Shown: in pieces, positions 11,738-20,000 of the stretch | Position numbering within the stretch: position 1 is the first letter of the stretch | How the letters are laid out: every line of letters starts with the position of its first letter | Assembly: GCA_030267965.1 (NCBI GenBank) | Contig: BRYA01000845.1 | Coordinates: forward strand, 1 to 32,173 | Length of the DNA: 32,173 bases | DNA from: Triparma columacea | Taxonomy: Eukaryota > Sar > Bolidophyceae > Parmales > Triparmaceae | Direction: 5' to 3' | Notes under the pieces: generated by a model | Told to the model about the DNA's origin: nothing | Seen by the model: only the letters and a program-made list of their open reading frames with translations | Databases searched by the model: none | Program-made: the position numbers and the translations under genes

Positions 11738-12148
11738 CTTAAGAAATCGATATAGGCTCCAGTTCACTTGGCGAGTAAGGAGTAAGGAAATAAATGAAGG
11801 GGTCTTCTCTGGATATTTTAAGGTGAATACAAAGTGGTTTCGACTTAATCTGACTATTTTATCAATTCAATCGATTTTTTGCAATCTTTATAACGGGGTA
11901 GTCAAATATTACGCTCCAAAGATGACGTAAAAACAAATAAAGTCCCCACCCTTGCGTTTCCTGACAGCTCTGCTTTATTGAATTTATAGTGTTAGGGTCA
12001 GAGAAGGACAAAAAGGACGGCACATTGAAGCGGTCCGATTCGACTATGTACTTGCCCGGCCAAACTTGCCATTCCCCATCCCATCCCTTTTTCTGACACA
12101 CTCCTCCCTTGCGTGACATTCCCCTCTAAATTTATAACCAATAGCATA
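11738..12148. promoter_or_regulatory. Divergent promoter region
   Basis: This 411-bp gap separates the SFI1-like gene (minus, ATG at 11737) from the Frag1-like gene (plus, ATG at 12149), so it should hold both promoters. The part from 11820 to 11960 is AT-rich with a cluster of ATTTTATCAATT-like sequence. I see no convincing initiator, TATA box or gene. Confidence 0.45.
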
Positions 12149-13096
12149 ATGGGATTCTTAGGTAAGATGCGGGGGGTAGCTGTAGGGGTAACCATTCGAG
12201 GAATGTTCCTATATTTAACACCTTCCGTCGTTTGTTTCTACTTACTCCTGCTGTCATTCCTCAGGAATTGAAGATGGGCATCTAACCTTCCATCCAAGGA
12301 ACCTAATAGGTGAGGCTAATATGGACAGGGAGTGTACTATTACAACAAAACTAACTGATCTCCCCCCTCCCCCCCTCTCCCTCCGCTCTCAGCGTTTGCG
12401 CTGACAATCACTGTGATCGCATTTGCTATCTGCTACGACATGTCGATCAAGGAGGGGCATATCAACCCCCCTGAGTACTTTCTCTCCAGTTCAATAAACT
12501 ATATGCCAGCGAGTTCAATTGGGGCATTTGGCTTGATCCTTGCGATTGTTTGCATCCCTCCTGTAATGTTTGCAAGGTACATACAAGTCGAGAACAATGC
12601 TCCGAACTTGCTCGTCAACAAGATTTCCCTCTACAGCTCGTGGATCGCTTCCTTCGGGGGCTTCGTAGTCGCTTGCTTCCAGGCGAGGTCAAACATTCAC
12701 ATACACCTCGCCGGGGCTGGCGTATTCTTTGCGTTTTCCCTCTTTGTAGTCCTCTCACAGCTGTACCTTGACCACATTATTAGAGATAAAGTACCCCGCG
12801 GGCTCGGCCAGAAGCTGAGGATTGGGATTGGCTTCGTTAGCGTTGGTTCATTGGTCACACTCGCGATCCAGGGCCTAATGATCCTCATTGAATACAAAGG
12901 CGACGTGTCCAAGGGCACCCCGGACGGCCTAAAGCTGCCTATGTCGGTCATGGAGCTGCTGTTCTTCGCGACCTGCCTCGCGATCTACGCCACCATGATC
13001 CCTGATCTTGCCACCCTTAGACTCAGACTTAGCGTCGTTGACGTCAACGCACAAGACGTGAATACATCCGGGGCAAGGATGAAACCGTACTTGTAA
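12149..13096 (+). CDS. Frag1/DRAM/Sfk1-family multi-spanning membrane protein, 3 exons, 253 aa
   Basis: Exons 12149-12161, 12265-12309 and 12393-13096 join in phase. The first exon is only 13 bases (MGFL plus one base). Residues about 18-38 (LIAFALTITVIAFAICYDM) are the first membrane helix. Next comes a luminal loop with PEYFLSSSINYMPASSIG, then further helices near GAFGLILAIVCIPPVMFA, WIASFGGFVVAC, an IHLAGAGVFFAFSLFVVLSQ helix, VSVGSLVTLAIQGLMIL and VMELLFFATCLAIYATMI: six in all. The invariant-looking N..H..GA..FF pattern and six-helix plan fit the Frag1/DRAM/Sfk1 family. These proteins sit in lysosomal, Golgi or plasma membranes and act in autophagy, GPI-anchor remodelling or phosphoinositide signalling. 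The exact role cannot be chosen from sequence. The ends of the first two introns are well formed (GTAAG..CTCAG, GTGAG..CTCAG). Confidence 0.72.
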
Positions 13097-13467
13097 GTTA
13101 ATACCAGCGAGATGTTGACCATGAAAGTATATAGCTTTGTGGTCCGAATATTGCTCCCATTGCGCATATACGAGGAAGTCAGTCAATATCGCGGCACCTT
13201 ATCAATTTTTCTTGTTCCACAAAACAATCACTCCATTTCCCTCATGGATTTTGGATATTTGGTGCATTCGGATTGCAGGAATTACATTTCACTCCCACTG
13301 ATATAACCTCGCTACCAACCTATAATCCCGACCTTACAAGCCCCCGCTATTACATTCACTCATTCTTCCCCTCCGCCCCCAACCACCTAATCCTCCCCCT
13401 TACCCTAACCCTGCACCCCACACCCCGAGATCCAAACAACTTTCTGACCTTCTACCCTATTTCCGCA
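13097..13467. promoter_or_regulatory. Intergenic region upstream of the BAR-like gene
   Basis: 371 bp between two plus-strand genes. The frame of the next gene is open back to an ATG at 13273, but the stretch 13320-13465 is a C-rich, low-complexity leader (many CCCC and CTTACC runs). I therefore place the start at 13468, directly before a Pro-rich N-terminus. No other gene or RNA is visible. Confidence 0.4.
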
Positions 13468-15680
13468 ATGAATAACCCCCCGCCACCTCCCGCGACAGTT
13501 CCTGGTACGCCACCCGCATTGAACCTAAAGATCCCTAAGAAGTCTCGCGCATCATTGAAGATGAAGGAGGGCCTCAGACTCTCCAAGGCGACACGATCAG
13601 CACAACTGACAAGCGCACTCATCAAGTTTGACGCTTGGGTCGCCAACATAAGTGAGCTGAGAGAGAGCGTTATCCAGCACCACACCCTCCTCAGGCAGAG
13701 CAACGATCGGAAGGCTGCAATGTACAAGAAGCTAGGTGAAGTTTACCTCAACAATGGCATCTCCGTAGCAGACGGGAAGACCCCAGCCAACCCAATAAGT
13801 GTTGCCCTCAATAGTATCAAGGACAGCGTGGTTGGACTGCTTACGGATGGAGGGGTCTCCCAAGCAGAGTTGCAGCCAAACACCGCGCCATTCCTCCTCG
13901 ACAAGTTCTCTACACATTGCATAACGTACCTCTCACACTATATAACTCACGTGTCCGCCCTTCGAGTGGCTTTTGATAAGATTGATGTACTCCGTCGTGA
14001 GAATGACCACTACCAGAAGAAGGTGGACGAGCTACAGGTCAAGTTCCTCAAGAAGCAGCAGAAGGCAGGCACCAGCATGAGCGAGGACGATAAGCTTGTC
14101 AGGAACAGGCAAAAGTTAGCGAAGGCGAGCCTAATGTACACAAGTGCAAGCGAAATCTTATGCAAGGCGGTCGACCTTGTCGTGGATAATGGATGGAAGG
14201 AGGTCCAGGGAATCGCTCTCAAGATCATGCAGTTTGAGAGAATGTACAGCGGACCGTTTGGAACAAGAGTCGCGGAGACTATTGGGCCTTGGGAGGTCAA
14301 GTTGGCTGAAGCGGGGAAGGAGCACTTTGTCAAGTACGACCCTAACTTTATTAGGATTGACGAGATTTTTGAGGTTGTGAGTAGAAGTTTCATCGAGAAG
14401 GAAGGAGGAAGTATGCCAACGTCAATGCCAGGGTCAACGCCGATGTCTGCTGCAGCTGCAGGTGGTGGGGTGGAAGAGAGGGATAGGGGTTTCTCCGCTG
14501 ATAGCGGCAGGGGCAGTGAGGAAGCGGTTAAGGGGGAGGAGAACAAGAAGAGTAAGAAGCGTTGGAGCATGTTTGGGGGCGGGAAGAAGAAGGACACCGT
14601 TGCGACGGATGGTGCTGGGGCGAATAAGTCTGAAAGTAGCATCGCAGGTCCGACATCAGGGTCTGCATTTGCCGCGAGCGGGGGAGGTGGGGCACCGCCA
14701 TTAACACCATTTGGGGCGGCGGCACAAAGCGGCCTCGCTCCACCCACTGAGCAACCTTCGTGGGCAAACGGCGTTGGGGATTCGGTGCCTGTAACAACGG
14801 CAGCTCGTACAATTCCGATTACAGCTCCTTCAACAATTTCGGTAGTGGCTCCGACAACTCCAGGGCCGAAAGTTCCACCGCCGCAAGCTGCCCCATCTTC
14901 GGAAAATAATCGATTGTCTTCAGATTTTGCATCGGCAACAACCCCTTGGGCTGACTTTAACTCCAAAGGTGGAGAGGGAGGGCAGGATGCTTTCGGCACC
15001 TTCGACAATTTCAGTAGCCCCCCAGCGCCACAGCAGGCGGCTATCCCCACAGTATCGACCGTCAAAAAGCCAGATCCTCCTGCGCCTGTGGGAATATCAC
15101 CTGTTGTTTCACCGGCAAGTACGGAGGGGGGGGGGCAGGAAACGGGAGGATTTACCAACTTTGCATCGTTCGGTACTTTCGGCGGAGATGGAGATCAAGG
15201 CAGATATGGAGATCAAGGCGGAGATACTGCTACATCGACGCCAAAGGCTGCAGCAGGTAAGTCCGGGCGAGGGGCACTGACTTTTGGGAGTTAGAAGAAT
15301 AGTAAAATGACTAACTCACTCTCGTCATAGATTTGGGAGGGTTCTCCGCTTTCCCAACCCCCCCTCAGCCTATGGCCGGCAATACTCCAGCCTTCGCCGC
15401 ATCTACCATGCCCGGCGATTTCTCTGCTTTCCCGACGCCCCCCCAGTCCTCCATTGCCTCCTCATTTTCCGCCTTCGAAACCTCTCCCTCCCCTGCCCCC
15501 GCCCCACTCCTCCCATTGGCGTCGCCACCCCCAGCTGTCAAGAACAAGCCCGAGGGATGGAAGCCCCCACCACCCCCACCGAAGGAAAGGGTTTCGACAG
15601 GGAACCCATTTGACGACTTTGTTGCTGATAATGGGGTGGGGAAGGAAGCCATTTTCGACGACCCTTTTAAGGACATGTGA
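13468..15680 (+). CDS. BAR-like helical domain protein with endocytic-motif tail, 2 exons, 712 aa
   Basis: Exons 13468-15256 and 15331-15680 (phase 1; donor GTAAGT, acceptor CATAG). Residues about 45-315 are almost wholly helical and Lys/Glu-rich, with the length and heptad look of a BAR/AH domain, a curved dimer that binds or bends membranes (LSHYITHVSALRVAFDKID, DELQVKFLKKQQKAG). Residues about 320-712 are disordered Ser/Pro/Gly/Ala with peptide motifs typical of endocytic adaptors: WADF, FGTF, GNPFDDF (NPF, an EH-domain ligand), DDPFKDM, and three FSAF motifs, two of them in the form FSAFPTPPQ, in exon 2. An arfaptin- or amphiphysin-like coat accessory protein is the inference; the BAR assignment rests on pattern, not on a signature residue. 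Alternative ATG at 13273 would add 65 poorly structured residues. Confidence 0.68.
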
Positions 15681-16148
15681 CGCGCGCGCTGGGGCTGACC
15701 AATACATCCTAAAAAACGTGTTAGTTTGAGATTTGTTAGCCTGAGATTTCATCAAATGTTTTTTGCACCGTCCGAACCAGATCCAAAAAACAGAAGTTAC
15801 AAGGAACCAACCACATAAGCAATTGCGAATGATTAGTGGTACGCTAAAGCGTCTTACATTGTTTGCTTTTTGGGGATATAAGAATATAATAAAATATTGA
15901 ATCCTAACATACATCCGAATTCAACGAAAGTTTCAGGTTCTGGGAATCGGAATTCCTACTTACGAATTTGTTTCATTCTTTCATCGCAAGTGTGCGTCCC
16001 AAGATGCTTTTTCACCTTGAAAACCTTTGTCCGTTATCTATATCCCCTAATAGGCGGAATAACGCTCGCTAAACTCACCGCGTCAACTTACCCTCTCTCT
16101 TCTCTCCCTTCCCTCTTTTCCCTTCCCTCTTCCACTCTTAGAACTACG
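15681..16148. promoter_or_regulatory. Intergenic region and leader of tandem unit A
   Basis: After the BAR-like stop there is about 250 bp of AT-rich sequence with no gene. From about 15932 the sequence becomes the leader of the tandem array: GGAATTCCTACTTACGAATTTG, then AAGTGTGCGTCCCAAGATGC and CTATATCCCCTAATAGGCGG, all repeated ahead of units B and C. A long pyrimidine tract (16089-16138) ending in CTCTTAG directly before the ATG looks like the 3' end of a leader intron. Confidence 0.5.
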
Positions 16149-16518
16149 ATGAAGTTATTGATTTCTCTTACTCTCCTCTCAGCCGTCACCGTTTTCGGCA
16201 ATTTCCACGACGGCCCGGGTGGCGACGTGGATGAAACCGCTGGTGGCGAAAACTACGGCACTGATGGCGAAGATGACATTCATTCCAGCCTTTGGTCACG
16301 CATGCGCAATGCATTCCACAGAGGAAGATTGCCACAAGATGATGGGTTGCTTTTGGGATGCGGCGGAAGGCTGTTATTTTTTGGATTTTCGCGATTTTAC
16401 ATATGGCGACGACGACAGCTATGGCGACGACAGCTATGGCAGCGACACCTATGCCAGCGACGGCTATGCCAGCGACAGCTATGCCAGCGACACCTATGCC
16501 AGCTTCGGCCCTCCGTAA
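16149..16518 (+). CDS. Secreted acidic four-Cys protein, copy A (spliced model)
   Basis: Signal peptide MKLLISLTLLSAVTVFG as in copies B and C. The signal frame, read straight on, leaves the sensible frame and becomes an Arg/Gln/Leu-rich shadow ending at 16607. The four-Cys module (HACAMHSTEEDCHKMMGCFW) and the YASD repeats lie in another frame, 16289-16518. A 70-bp GT-AG intron, 16219-16288 (weak donor GTGGCG, acceptor CATTCCAG), joins them in phase. It gives 99 residues ending SFGPP, and makes the sequence colinear with copy C (FGNFHDG, then the Cys module). The removed segment closely matches coding sequence in copy C. If it is not spliced, copy A is a frameshifted pseudogene. Function unknown; a secreted or cell-surface protein is the inference. 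Confidence 0.5.
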
Positions 16519-16972
16519 TGATGGCACCACTGGTGGCTACGGCCACGGCACTGATGGCGAATTGGTTGACGACATGGGTGGCAGCGACAAACGACGAAGG
16601 ACCTTGATGGGAACAGGCTCGTTGGGGAGAGGAGGGATAGGGCGTACATCGCTTCCTAGAAAACATTTCAAAGGAGACGTGAGGAATCAGATTTTAAAGT
16701 TGCCAAAAAAAAAAAGCCGCTTCTTAGACATTTGTCCCCAAACGTATGCTGGTATTTCTCAATCAACTTACAGTCCTCCCCAACCTCCATCCACTTTTAC
16801 CTCCTTCACTTCTGTAGTCTCCCCGCTCCATAGTTCCTCCCTCCGTCTCCAGATCTTCCCTCCTCAAGATTTCAGTAACGTTGAACCTACAACCCTTACA
16901 ACCCTCCTTATCAATGTCTGAATAAGAAGCGCTCGTAAGAAAATATGCATCCCTCTAGGAATTAGGACCACT
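16503..16972 (+). repeat. 3' flank of copy A, near-identical to that of copy B
   Basis: Roughly 470 bp shared with 17958-18427 with no difference I could find by eye. It spans the last codons (SFGPP), the stop and the 3' flank. In the third frame, just past the stop, a Gly/Asp-rich string (GGYGHGTDGELVDDMGGSD) resembles coding repeats of the family, suggesting that a former C-terminal extension is now out of frame. Very recent duplication or gene conversion is implied. Confidence 0.75.
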
Positions 16973-17359
16973 AAATTTACCAGGTACCAGGTACAGGCTC
17001 TAGGAATTCGGAATTCCTACTTGCGAATTTGTTACATTCTTTCATCTCAAGTGTGCGTCCCAAGATGTATCTTTTTTACCTTGAAAACCTTTATCCGTTA
17101 TCTATATCCCCTCACTAGGTGGAGTAACGCTCGCTAAACTCCCATGAAAAGGAAGAAAACCCACTTCCAAATCCAACCCCTCGAACAAACTGATTTCAAT
17201 CTCATGTAGATATCTCACCTCCTGAACCCCAGAATTTCGCAATATCCCTCCCACGGTTGTCCATTGTCTTAATCTCCCCCCTCGCCGCGTCAACTTACCC
17301 TCTCTCTTCTCTCCCTTCCCTTTTTTCACTTCCCTCAGGCGTCCACCCGCAGAATTAAG
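16519..17359. other. Spacer between copies A and B
   Basis: 841 bp with no independent gene. It holds the A 3' flank, a decayed HDDC2 last exon (16806-16917, minus), the junction with doubled ACCAGGTACC words near 16980, and the B leader with a polypyrimidine tract ending in CCCTCAG and CCGCAG just before the ATG. The long frames seen here are shadows. Confidence 0.6.
16806..16917 (-). pseudogene. Relic of the HDDC2-like terminal exon, in unit A
   Basis: The reverse complement aligns along its length with the last exon of the HDDC2-like gene (19930-19821): both contain CATTGATAA near the start, GTAGGTTC, and GGAACTATGGAG..GGGGAGACTACAGAAGTGAAGG at the end. It differs at about a fifth of positions and by a one-base indel that shifts the frame before the stop. 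It even keeps a CAG acceptor. No other HDDC2 exon is nearby, so it is a stranded fragment. Confidence 0.7.
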
Positions 17360-17974
17360 ATGAAGTTTTTGATTTCTCTTACCCTCCTCTCAGCCGTCAC
17401 CGGTTTCGGTGAATTCCAGGCGCCCACCCCCAAACCATGCGCAAGTGATGCCACAGAGGAAGTGTGCATGGATGGTGCCTCGGATGAAGAGTGCTACAAC
17501 ATTATGGGTTGCACGTATACTTATGACTACGGCTGTGTTCCAGACTGCGATGGCACTGGTGGAAGTTCAGGTGATGACAACAACGGTGGCGACTACGGGG
17601 ACCCATGCGCAATGATGTTCAAAGAGGAAGATTGCTACGATTATATGCCGTGTTGCAAGTTCGATGCGGCGGCCGGCTGTTTTAAGGATGAAACCTGCTC
17701 TACTGATGGCGCTGGCGGCGACGACGATACTGGTGGCGGTGGCGGCGACGACGATGGCGGCGCGGGCGACGGCTATGGCAGCGACAGCTATGCCAGCGAC
17801 AGCTATGCCACGAACACTGGCGGCGACACCTATGGCGGCGACAGCTATACCAGCGACAGCTATGACGGTGACGGCGCGGGCGACGACGATACTGGTGGCG
17901 GTGGCGGCGACGACGATGGCGGCGCGGGCGACGGCTATGCCAGCGACGGCTATGGCAGCTTCGGCCCTCCGTAA
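17360..17974 (+). CDS. Secreted acidic Gly/Asp/Ser/Tyr-rich protein with two four-Cys modules, copy B
   Basis: 204 residues, no intron. Signal peptide MKFLISLTLLSAVTGFG. Two Cys modules of the pattern C-x(7-8)-C-x(5-6)-C-x7-C with a D/E-rich first gap: CASDATEEVC..ECYNIMGC and CAMMFKEEDCYDYMPCC, each ending in a further GC. The C-terminal half is low complexity: GGGGGDDDGGAGDGYGSDSY-type repeats (five-residue [YA]SDS[YT] and Gly-Asp runs). No membrane anchor. Strongly acidic, so calcium binding, mineral or mucilage association are possible, but these are only compositional guesses. Neighbouring copies A and C share signal peptide and module. Confidence 0.8.
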   Translation: MKFLISLTLLSAVTGFGEFQAPTPKPCASDATEEVCMDGASDEECYNIMGCTYTYDYGCVPDCDGTGGSSGDDNNGGDYGDPCAMMFKEEDCYDYMPCCKFDAAAGCFKDETCSTDGAGGDDDTGGGGGDDDGGAGDGYGSDSYASDSYATNTGGDTYGGDSYTSDSYDGDGAGDDDTGGGGGDDDGGAGDGYASDGYGSFGPP

Positions 17975-18427
17975 TGATGGCACCACTGGTGGCTACGGCC
18001 ACGGCACTGATGGCGAATTGGTTGACGACATGGGTGGCAGCGACAAACGACGAAGGACCTTGATGGGAACAGGCTCGTTGGGGAGAGGAGGGATAGGGCG
18101 TACATCGCTTCCTAGAAAACATTTCAAAGGAGACGTGAGGAATCAGATTTTAAAGTTGCCAAAAAAAAAAAGCCGCTTCTTAGACATTTGTCCCCAAACG
18201 TATGCTGGTATTTCTCAATCAACTTACAGTCCTCCCCAACCTCCATCCACTTTTACCTCCTTCACTTCTGTAGTCTCCCCGCTCCATAGTTCCTCCCTCC
18301 GTCTCCAGATCTTCCCTCCTCAAGATTTCAGTAACGTTGAACCTACAACCCTTACAACCCTCCTTATCAATGTCTGAATAAGAAGCGCTCGTAAGAAAAT
18401 ATGCATCCCTCTAGGAATTAGGACCAT
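17958..18427 (+). repeat. 3' flank of copy B, near-identical to that of copy A
   Basis: Partner of 16503-16972. It includes the end of the coding sequence and the same 11-A run, so even homopolymers have not drifted. Confidence 0.75.
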
Positions 18428-18809
18428 TACCAGGTACCAGGTACAGGCTCTAGGAATTCGGAATTCCGTACTTACGAATTTGTTACATTCTTTCATCTCA
18501 AGTGTGCGTCCCAAGATGCATCTTTTTCACCTTGAAAACCTTTATCCGTCATCTATATCCCCTCACTAGGTGGAGTAACGCTCGCTAAACTCCCATGAAA
18601 AGGAAGAAAACCCACTTTCAAATCCAACCCCTCGAACAAACTGATTTCAATCTCATGTAGATATCTCACCTCCTGAACCCCAGAATTTCGCAATATCCCT
18701 CCCACGGTTGTCCATTGTCTTAATCTCCCCCCTCGCCGCGTCAACTTACCCTCTCTCTTCTCTCCCTTCCCTTTTTTCACTTCCCTCGGCGTCCACCCGC
18801 AGAATTAAG
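17975..18809. other. Spacer between copies B and C
   Basis: 835 bp without an independent gene. It contains the B 3' flank, a second HDDC2 exon relic (18262-18373, minus), the junction with three ACCAGGTAC-like words, and the C leader. The C leader has lost the CCCTCAG found in the B leader (it reads CCCTCGG), but keeps CCGCAG before the ATG. Confidence 0.6.
18262..18373 (-). pseudogene. Relic of the HDDC2-like terminal exon, in unit B
   Basis: Same sequence as the unit A relic, reached through the shared 470-bp flank. It shows the same one-base indel and altered codons relative to the working exon at 19930-19821. Nonfunctional by isolation from the other exons. Confidence 0.7.
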
Positions 18810-19424
18810 ATGAAGTTTTTGGTTTCTCTTACTCTCCTCTCAACCGTCGCCGGTTTCGGCAATTTCCACGACGGCCACACATGCGCTGAGATGAAAAAAG
18901 AGGAAGATTGCTACGACATGACGGGTTGCACGTTCGATGCGGAGTTCGGCTGTACTGTGAACCTTTTCCCTACGGGTGGCGACGTGGATGAAACCGCTGG
19001 TGGCGAAAACTACGGCACTGATGGCGAGGAGGACGTGGGTGATACGGTGGGTGATACGGTTGGCACAATGCCGGATGCTACGGCCCCGGATTTGCCGGAT
19101 TTGGATGGAGCTGATGGCACCGATGATCAGTTTGATCCTGATCAAACTGGGGAGGACCTAGGTGGTTGGGATACGGTGTCGGTGGGTGATACGGTTGGCA
19201 CAATGCCAACGGATGCTACGGCCCCGGATTTGCCGGATTTGGATGGAGCTGATGGCACCGATGATCAGTTTGAACCTGATCAAACTGGGGAGGACCAAGG
19301 TGGTTGGGATACGGTGGGTGTGGGTGATACGGTTGGCACAATGCCAACGGATGCTACGGCCCCGGATTTGCCGGATTTGGATGGAGCTGATGGCACCGAT
19401 GATCAGTTTGAACCTGAACCTTAA
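18810..19424 (+). CDS. Secreted acidic repeat protein with one four-Cys module, copy C
   Basis: 204 residues, intronless. Signal peptide MKFLVSLTLLSTVAGFG, then FGNFHDG and one Cys module (HTCAEMKKEEDCYDMTGC, FDAEFGC). A GDVDETAGGENYGTDGE segment follows; its DNA is the stretch that appears as putative intron in copy A. The rest is three 45-46-residue repeats with VGDTVGTMPTDATAPDLPDL and DGADGTDDQFEPDQTGED, ending EPEP. Very acidic, no Lys-rich or membrane segment. Function unknown. The frame is open upstream to 18708, but the signal peptide fixes the start at 18810. Confidence 0.8.
   Translation: MKFLVSLTLLSTVAGFGNFHDGHTCAEMKKEEDCYDMTGCTFDAEFGCTVNLFPTGGDVDETAGGENYGTDGEEDVGDTVGDTVGTMPDATAPDLPDLDGADGTDDQFDPDQTGEDLGGWDTVSVGDTVGTMPTDATAPDLPDLDGADGTDDQFEPDQTGEDQGGWDTVGVGDTVGTMPTDATAPDLPDLDGADGTDDQFEPEP
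19039..19422 (+). repeat. 138-bp tandem coding repeat in copy C
   Basis: Nearly three repeats of 135, 138 and about 100 bp beginning GGTGATACGGTTGGCACAATG. The first lacks one codon (Thr). Copies differ by only a few bases, mostly in the linker (GACCTAGG versus GACCAAGG), so amplification is recent. Confidence 0.9.
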
Positions 19425-19820
19425 GGGAAACTGGTTCGTTGGGGAGAGGAGGGATAGGGCGTACATCGTTTCCTAGAAAACATTTCAAAGGAGACGTGGG
19501 GAATCAGATTTTAAAGTTTCCAAAAAAAAAACGCCGCTTCTTAGACATTTGTCCCCAAACGTATGCTGGTATTTCTCAATCAACTTACAGTCCTCCCCAA
19601 CCTCCATCCACTTTTACCGAACTTCACTTCTGTAGTCTCCCCCTCCATAGTTCCTGTCTCCGTCTCATAATTTCCATCCTCAAACTTGAAGTGCAGTGGA
19701 ACCTTCCACCCTTACAACCCTCATTATGAATGCGTGAATAAGAAGCGCTCATAATAAACGTTCGTTTCGAAAATAAACATCCCCTCAATACTTCTAAAAA
19801 CATTCTCTTTTACCGAACCT
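19425..19820. other. Convergent 3' region between copy C and the HDDC2-like gene
   Basis: 396 bp between two convergent stop codons. It holds the C 3' flank, an HDDC2 exon relic (19624-19730) and candidate poly(A) words for copy C (AATAAG at 19737, AATAAAC at 19753 and 19772). No other gene is seen. Confidence 0.5.
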
Positions 19821-20000
19821 TCACTTCTGTAGTCTCCCCCTCCATAGTTCCTGTCTCCGTCTCATAATTTCCATCCTCAAACTTGAAGTGCAGTGGAACC
19901 TACCACCTTTACCACCCTGTTTATCAATGCCTGAAGTTGTGAATTAAAACGTGAGTAAGAAAATAAACATCCCCTCCATAATTCTAAAAAACATGACCGT
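19612..20000. repeat. About 197-bp tandem duplication over the HDDC2 last exon
   Basis: About 80 bp starting CACTTCTGTAGTCTCCCCCT at 19625 recurs at 19822 with no difference seen. The later stretch GAAAATAAACATCCCCTC...TTCTAAAAA also recurs (about 19770 and 19957). The two copies lie about 190-197 bp apart. The right copy is the working terminal exon and part of the preceding intron; the left copy has lost its acceptor (CACG in place of CAG). Confidence 0.8.
19624..19730 (-). pseudogene. Relic of the HDDC2-like terminal exon, in unit C
   Basis: Its stop-proximal 80 bp match the working exon exactly as far as I can read, but the 5' part has diverged and the splice acceptor is destroyed. It is younger than the unit A and B relics. 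Confidence 0.7.

Larger units (their letters stand above)
15932..16979 (+). repeat. Tandem array unit A
   Basis: First of three direct repeats, each comprising leader, secreted-protein gene and 3' flank. Unit A lacks a block of about 150 bp present in B and C between CGCTAAACTC and CGCGTCAACTTACC (begins CCATGAAAAGGAAGAAAACC in B and C). From 16503 to about 16972 it reads the same as unit B, including an 11-A run. Confidence 0.85.
16980..18427 (+). repeat. Tandem array unit B
   Basis: About 1.45 kb. The leader reads almost the same as that of unit C (GTACAGGCTCTAGGAATTCGG through CCGCAGAATTAAGATG), including the roughly 150-bp block missing from A. The 3' flank reads the same as A. Unit B is therefore a mosaic sharing one side with C and the other with A. 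Confidence 0.85.
18428..19740 (+). repeat. Tandem array unit C
   Basis: Third unit. The leader reads nearly as B; the coding region is divergent after the Cys module; the 3' flank is homologous to A and B from GTTGGGGAGAGGAGGGATAG onwards but with several differences (ACGCCGC for AGCCGC after the A run). It ends in a third HDDC2 exon relic and then merges with the HDDC2 gene itself. Confidence 0.85.

Noticed and set aside
14010..15158. 382-codon minus frame over the BAR-like gene
   Set aside because: Shadow of Gly/Ala/Pro-rich coding sequence; no family feature, and the plus frame has clean splice sites and motifs.
17567..18122. Ala/Val-, Arg/His-rich frames on either strand of copy B
   Set aside because: Alternative readings of the simple Gly-Asp-Tyr-Ser codon repeats.
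18708..18809. Upstream ATG extending copy C
   Set aside because: The extra part is pyrimidine-tract leader; the conserved signal peptide starts at 18810.
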